A stretch of DNA of 64,000 nucleotides. It comes from Adiantum capillus-veneris (lineage: Eukaryota > Streptophyta > Polypodiopsida > Polypodiales > Pteridaceae). Shown piece by piece: positions 60,533-64,000 of the stretch. Under the pieces are notes generated by a model. That model saw nothing but the letters and a program-made list of their open reading frames with translations. It did not search any database and was not told the DNA's origin. The position numbers and the translations under genes were made by a program. Each line of letters starts with the position of its first letter. The first letter of the stretch is position 1. The stretch lies in the NCBI GenBank assembly GCA_014529385.2, contig CM043942.1:36608469-36672468 (forward strand), written 5' to 3'.

Positions 60533-61084
60533 ATGGTAACCCTTCCTTTAAGCCAAGAGGAGCTACAAGCCATCCATCAGAAAAAGATAGCCAAGGAACA
60601 AGAAGAATTGAAGATGATACAAGCTCAAGCTGAGGCTAAGGAGCGACAAAAACGTATAAGATGCCAACAAGAGGCCAACCTTGGAGTTACACATGCATTT
60701 CACGTTGAAACGGAGGATGATTGGTTGGACTTTGACACACCTCTACGATACCCTATTGAGCTAAATAGTGTCTATGGGAAAGTTCTATAGAACACCTTAT
60801 TGGACACAGATGCTAAATATAATCTGCTATCATATGGGGTGTGGTGTCAATTAGGAAAGCCATCTCTAACTGAGAGTACTATCCAAGTCAAGGGTGTCAA
60901 CAAGAAAAAAACTGCGGTTTTTGGAATCTGGCATACTTCTGTCAATTATGACAATGGGGTTGTGGCTCAAGAATTTTTGGTCATGCCTGTTGGAAGTATG
61001 GAAGGCAATATAAACCTAGGACGTGTGTGGATGATAGCCACCAAATGCACTATTGATTGGGAGACTAGGAGTGTCACAACGTAG
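60533..61084 (+). pseudogene. Second retropepsin-like domain (PR2), third copy
   Basis: After a Glu/Lys/Arg-rich helix (AQAEAKERQKRIRCQQEANL) and EDDWLDFDTPLRYPIELNS, a TAG at 60788 precedes NTLLDTDAKYNLLSYGVW, where D-T-D-A stands for D-T-G-A. The fold continues to NINLGRVWMIATKCTIDWE (LG motif). So the domain is present in a third, distant copy but with a changed active-site loop. Confidence 0.7.
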
Positions 61085-61129
61085 AAACCAACTCTTAGCC
61101 ATGCCAATCAAGCCATAGTCCCTAAGATA

Positions 61130-61920
61130 TTGCCTCCTGAGAAAATACAACCCAAAACAATGCATGTCCAGGAGGTTGAACCATATGTCCCTATAGCACA
61201 AATCTCTAGAGCTTCAACTTCTTTTGCTGAAACAAAATATGAGACACCCAAGACCCATTGCAATATAACTAAGAAAACATACAAGTGGGTCTCTAAAGCT
61301 TATTTAGCAACGACTTTTTACGCTAAAAAATAGAAGCCTTGTAAGAAACGCCCCACTCGCTCCCAAAAATGTAAGAAATGTTGCGTTGGATTTCTAAATG
61401 ACTATTGGAAGCCCAAGGCTACTATGAAGGAAATGATCAAATCTGGGTGCCAAAACGTAAATTGTGTTCTTACCTGTCACCTGATCCATGTGAGTCAAAT
61501 CGTGTGACGATAAATCCGAGTGAAGATCGTGGGAAGGGAAAGATCACAGAACACTACACACCTGGTCCGGAGCTAGTTTGGGTACCCAAGCGAGAAAGGC
61601 TTGTTTCGCTCAGCTCCAACATTGAAAAAACAAATGAAGCTTCTTGCTCTTCATGTAGTTCTTATACAAAAATACAAGATTCAATACAACCTCCACCTAC
61701 CATTGTAAATATCCATACAAACAAGATAGAATTTGCACCTCCCATTGTAAGTTCACCGCCTATAACAACGTTGCAAATAAAATCATGGGAGAGTACCTTA
61801 CCACCCTTGCAACTAGTTGAAACGCATAGGGAGGTCAAAAACTATTGGTCAAAGTCTTCACCCATAATGACTTGGAACAATTGTTTTGAAAAGGTGACAA
61901 CATCGTTCCAAAAGGTATGA
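61130..61920 (+). pseudogene. W-V-x-K tail, third copy
   Basis: Basic to neutral, Ser/Pro-rich frames with TYKWVSKAYLA, NDQIWVPKRKLCSY and ELVWVPKRERLVSL, matching in place the tails of the outer and nested elements. A frame change lies near 61330-61400. It ends with TGA at 61918, just before the purine tract. Confidence 0.6.
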
Positions 61921-61927
61921 TCTACCC

Positions 61928-62218
61928 AAGGAAGAGGGGAGTGTTTGCTGACATCCATCATTCACTTGCTCCCCTCTTAACCTTCCTCTCTGACCTATCA
62001 ATCTCCCAATCTTAGGGAATGTATATATATAGCCTTATACTCAAGAAAAAAAAACAAAAAAAGTAAAAGAGCAAGAGCCACCAAACAGAAAGATTGAGAC
62101 CTACAAGTTCTAGTACATGACCCAAAATCATAAAAACACATTATGCACAAGGACCAACCTTTTAACATGACCCTTGTAATATTTGCACACTAACCAAAAT
62201 CTATCTCTGTGTACAAAT
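61928..62218 (+). promoter_or_regulatory. Purine tract and TATA-like region after the third copy
   Basis: AAGGAAGAGGGGAG (61928-61941) is followed by TGTTTGCTGACA. GTATATATATAGCC at 62021-62034 and an A-rich stretch (62045-62070) recall the order purine tract, TATATAGG and A-rich run at 37526-37600 in the nested element. Either an internal promoter region or the start of an LTR. Confidence 0.35.
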
Positions 62219-62584
62219 ATGGCTAGTGAGATAGAGTCATCCATTCCTACCTTGGGTGAGAGGTACCCTCTTTACTTTCCACAAGTGTTTCACATAGTGT
62301 ACCCAGTACTTGTGTGTGAATGGGATTTGGTAGATACGCTAGCGTGTGAGAATAATTTTGAGGAATTAGAATGGTTGATACGTCTCTTAACCACGACTGA
62401 TCCATACTTACTAGAGAACATCTCTCTAATTGCACAAGACTACCCTTTTGACCAAGATGACTATAGATGCCTAGTGATGTTCTTAGTGAACATTTGTGCC
62501 TCTAATGATGAGGAAGAGTTACATGATTACACAGATAGAATGCATGGTCTCACAAATGATGGCTTTGTTTTTCTTGGACGATGA
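62219..62584 (+). CDS. Small unknown acidic ORF
   Basis: ATG at 62219 (MASEIESSIPTLGERYPLYF) opens 121 codons, acidic, with hydrophobic helical stretches (VFHIVYPVLVCEWDLVDTLA, then LEWLIRLLTT and MFLVNICAS). It ends at TGA 62582. I recognise no family. It lies where the other elements have the non-coding spacer before ORF4, so it could be an extra gene of this copy, an exon, or chance. Confidence 0.3.
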   Translation: MASEIESSIPTLGERYPLYFPQVFHIVYPVLVCEWDLVDTLACENNFEELEWLIRLLTTTDPYLLENISLIAQDYPFDQDDYRCLVMFLVNICASNDEEELHDYTDRMHGLTNDGFVFLGR

Positions 62585-64000
62585 CGAGGATAGGGGTTTA
62601 GACCTAGGGCTACCCGCCCATCTATTCAATATCTTGTTCCTTTCACTCTCTAGGAGGGTGCAAATAATTAATTTAGGGTTCATTACGTTGCTTGATTGTG
62701 TTCAATAAAGGTTGGTGTCTCTTTCCACTGATGTGCCTCCTAGAGGTATTCTTTGTGGTTTCTAGTGCGTACAGAAACGTGTTGCTGTTGTTAGGATTTT
62801 AAACTTCATGGAATCTTTCTCTCATTCACTCTTTGAATCAAGCGTGATCATCAACACGAACAAGTGTTTCTTGACTATTAGCATTGCCTCTTGTTTTTTT
62901 TGCATCCATGTTTGTCTACTTTAGATGTGATTGGTAGCACAATATTCAATACATTTTCTTAGATTAAACATTAGGTTCTATATAATTTTTTTGTCATAAT
63001 CCCTTGTCTAGGTTTAAGAATCAAGCAGTCTGACTAAGCTAGTTTGACCAAGTTAGGTGTTAGAGATCTTCTCTTAATACCATGGGGAATGCCTTCCTAA
63101 TAATCAATGGTTACTTTAGGTTCTTAATCCGATTCAGGCAGCATTGTGTGCAATGTACTAGGGATTTCTAGTGGGCTTACGGTCCCTATTGACCTTTAGT
63201 TTAAGTATTAGAAAGGGAGTTTACTAGTGTGATGAGCCTGGAAGGGTAACAATGTCATATGACCCCCCAAAGTTACAAAATTAAAATGCAATGACAAACA
63301 AAAAAATTAAAAGTGCCACAATGTAAGATCTTAAGCTAGAAGAGAAATCTGAGCTTGATTTGGTACTTCGCTCATATGTATTGCCTATGGTATTAGAGCC
63401 CTAGAGGTTCCTAGTGTGGCCGCTTTTCCTTGAAAAGCAAAAAGCCCAAGGCATACAAAATAAGCATACACATCAAAATTGAATCAATGTGAAAAAACTT
63501 TGGGGGGTTCAAACAAAGGAAATTATTCAGGCGATGATTTCATGAGCAATTCCTTTTATCGTAGCTTAACTACAAGGTCTTCTAAGTATAGCCTTTAGTC
63601 AGTCCTCGGACATGAAATACTTGACTCTCGCGATTAAACAACTTAATTGACGAGAGAGAATTGAGAAGATTGCCCATGGTATTAAGAGTTGACCTCTAGT
63701 GCCTCTAGACCGTTAAATTATCAACCCCAGACTTGTTAATTTTTTGAACTTTACAACTGCTTATGCGTTTGATTATATTACAGTTTAATGTTTTACTGCT
63801 AACAAATTGTTTAAATATTTTGTTACCAATTAACTTGTGTGCCTACGGCTGTATATGCTTTTTAATTGTATATGAGAATGCAATTACTGTGCCAATTTTG
63901 GTGATTTTGCAATGATTGAAGAAGGCTCAGGACATTATATCTCGGATGCTCTTCCACCTCGACGAACGGGTGCCATCTCAATAGCTTCTGAGGATGGAAT
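62585..64000. other. No gene recognised
   Basis: AT-rich DNA without a long frame. By analogy with the outer and nested elements it may be the spacer before an ORF4 outside the window. I see no palindrome array in it. Confidence 0.5.

Larger units (their letters stand above)
56845..61941 (+). mobile_element. Third family-1-type pol copy, no LTRs, heavily deleted
   Basis: Homology to family 1 begins abruptly at about 56845 in the gag-protease linker and runs through protease, RT, RNase H, integrase, PR2 and the W-V-x-K tail to a purine tract at 61928-61941. Gag and 5' LTR are missing. Compared with the outer copy it has deletions of about 100 bp (59022), 75 bp (60231) and 320 bp (60540) and many stops. 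It is the oldest-looking of the pol copies. Confidence 0.85.

Overview
This window is plant nuclear DNA and is almost entirely retrotransposon. The evidence is several Ty3/gypsy copies whose primer-binding sites complement plant tRNA-Asp, long GA/GT microsatellites, decayed reading frames, and one intron-bearing fragment of a plant gene for a chloroplast thylakoid-lumen TPM-domain protein (51293-51533, minus). I see no intact host gene, rRNA, tRNA or CRISPR. The species cannot be named; a large, repeat-rich land-plant genome fits.

Layout. (1) 1-8244, minus strand: 5' LTR, leader, gag, protease, RT and RNase H of a giant Ty3/gypsy element (family 1), cut by the window edge. (2) 8245-11807: no gene. 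(3) 11808-16163, minus: a different, truncated Ty3-like element with gag, protease and RT. (4) 16164-17080: nothing recognised. (5) 17081-20016, plus: a family-1 LTR and gag fragment joined to gag of another family, a chimera. (6) 20017-25500 and 44645-56796, plus: one outer family-1 element, split inside its protease gene by (7) 25501-44639, a 19.1-kb nested element (family 2) with 1.0-kb LTRs and a perfect 5-bp target duplication GTCAT. (8) 56845-61941, plus: a third family-1-type pol copy, heavily deleted, followed by about 2 kb with one small unknown ORF.

The outer and nested elements share an unusual plan: LTR - tRNA-Asp PBS - leader - gag with zinc knuckles - aspartic protease - RT/RNase H/integrase - a second, separate retropepsin-like ORF - a basic tail with repeated W-V-x-K motifs - an internal purine tract - a 2-3 kb spacer - a large coiled-coil ORF (here ORF4; about 1,080 codons in the nested copy, without visible membrane segments) - polypurine tract - LTR. 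In both, ORF4 is preceded by a matching branch-point/acceptor and, about 2 kb upstream, by a related splice-donor-like site.

The most striking unexplained signal is a set of 24-nt palindromes (AGACATCATACG followed by its own reverse complement). There are nine copies in the nested element, four before gag and five before ORF4, mostly spaced about 285 bp (some about 130 bp). The outer element has three palindromes of a different sequence at the matching place with the same 285-291 bp spacing. I regard this periodic palindrome array inside a putative leader intron as the best candidate for an undescribed retrotransposon regulatory system.

All copies carry stops or frameshifts, so none looks autonomous. 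Coordinates of joins, introns and LTR ends were read by eye.
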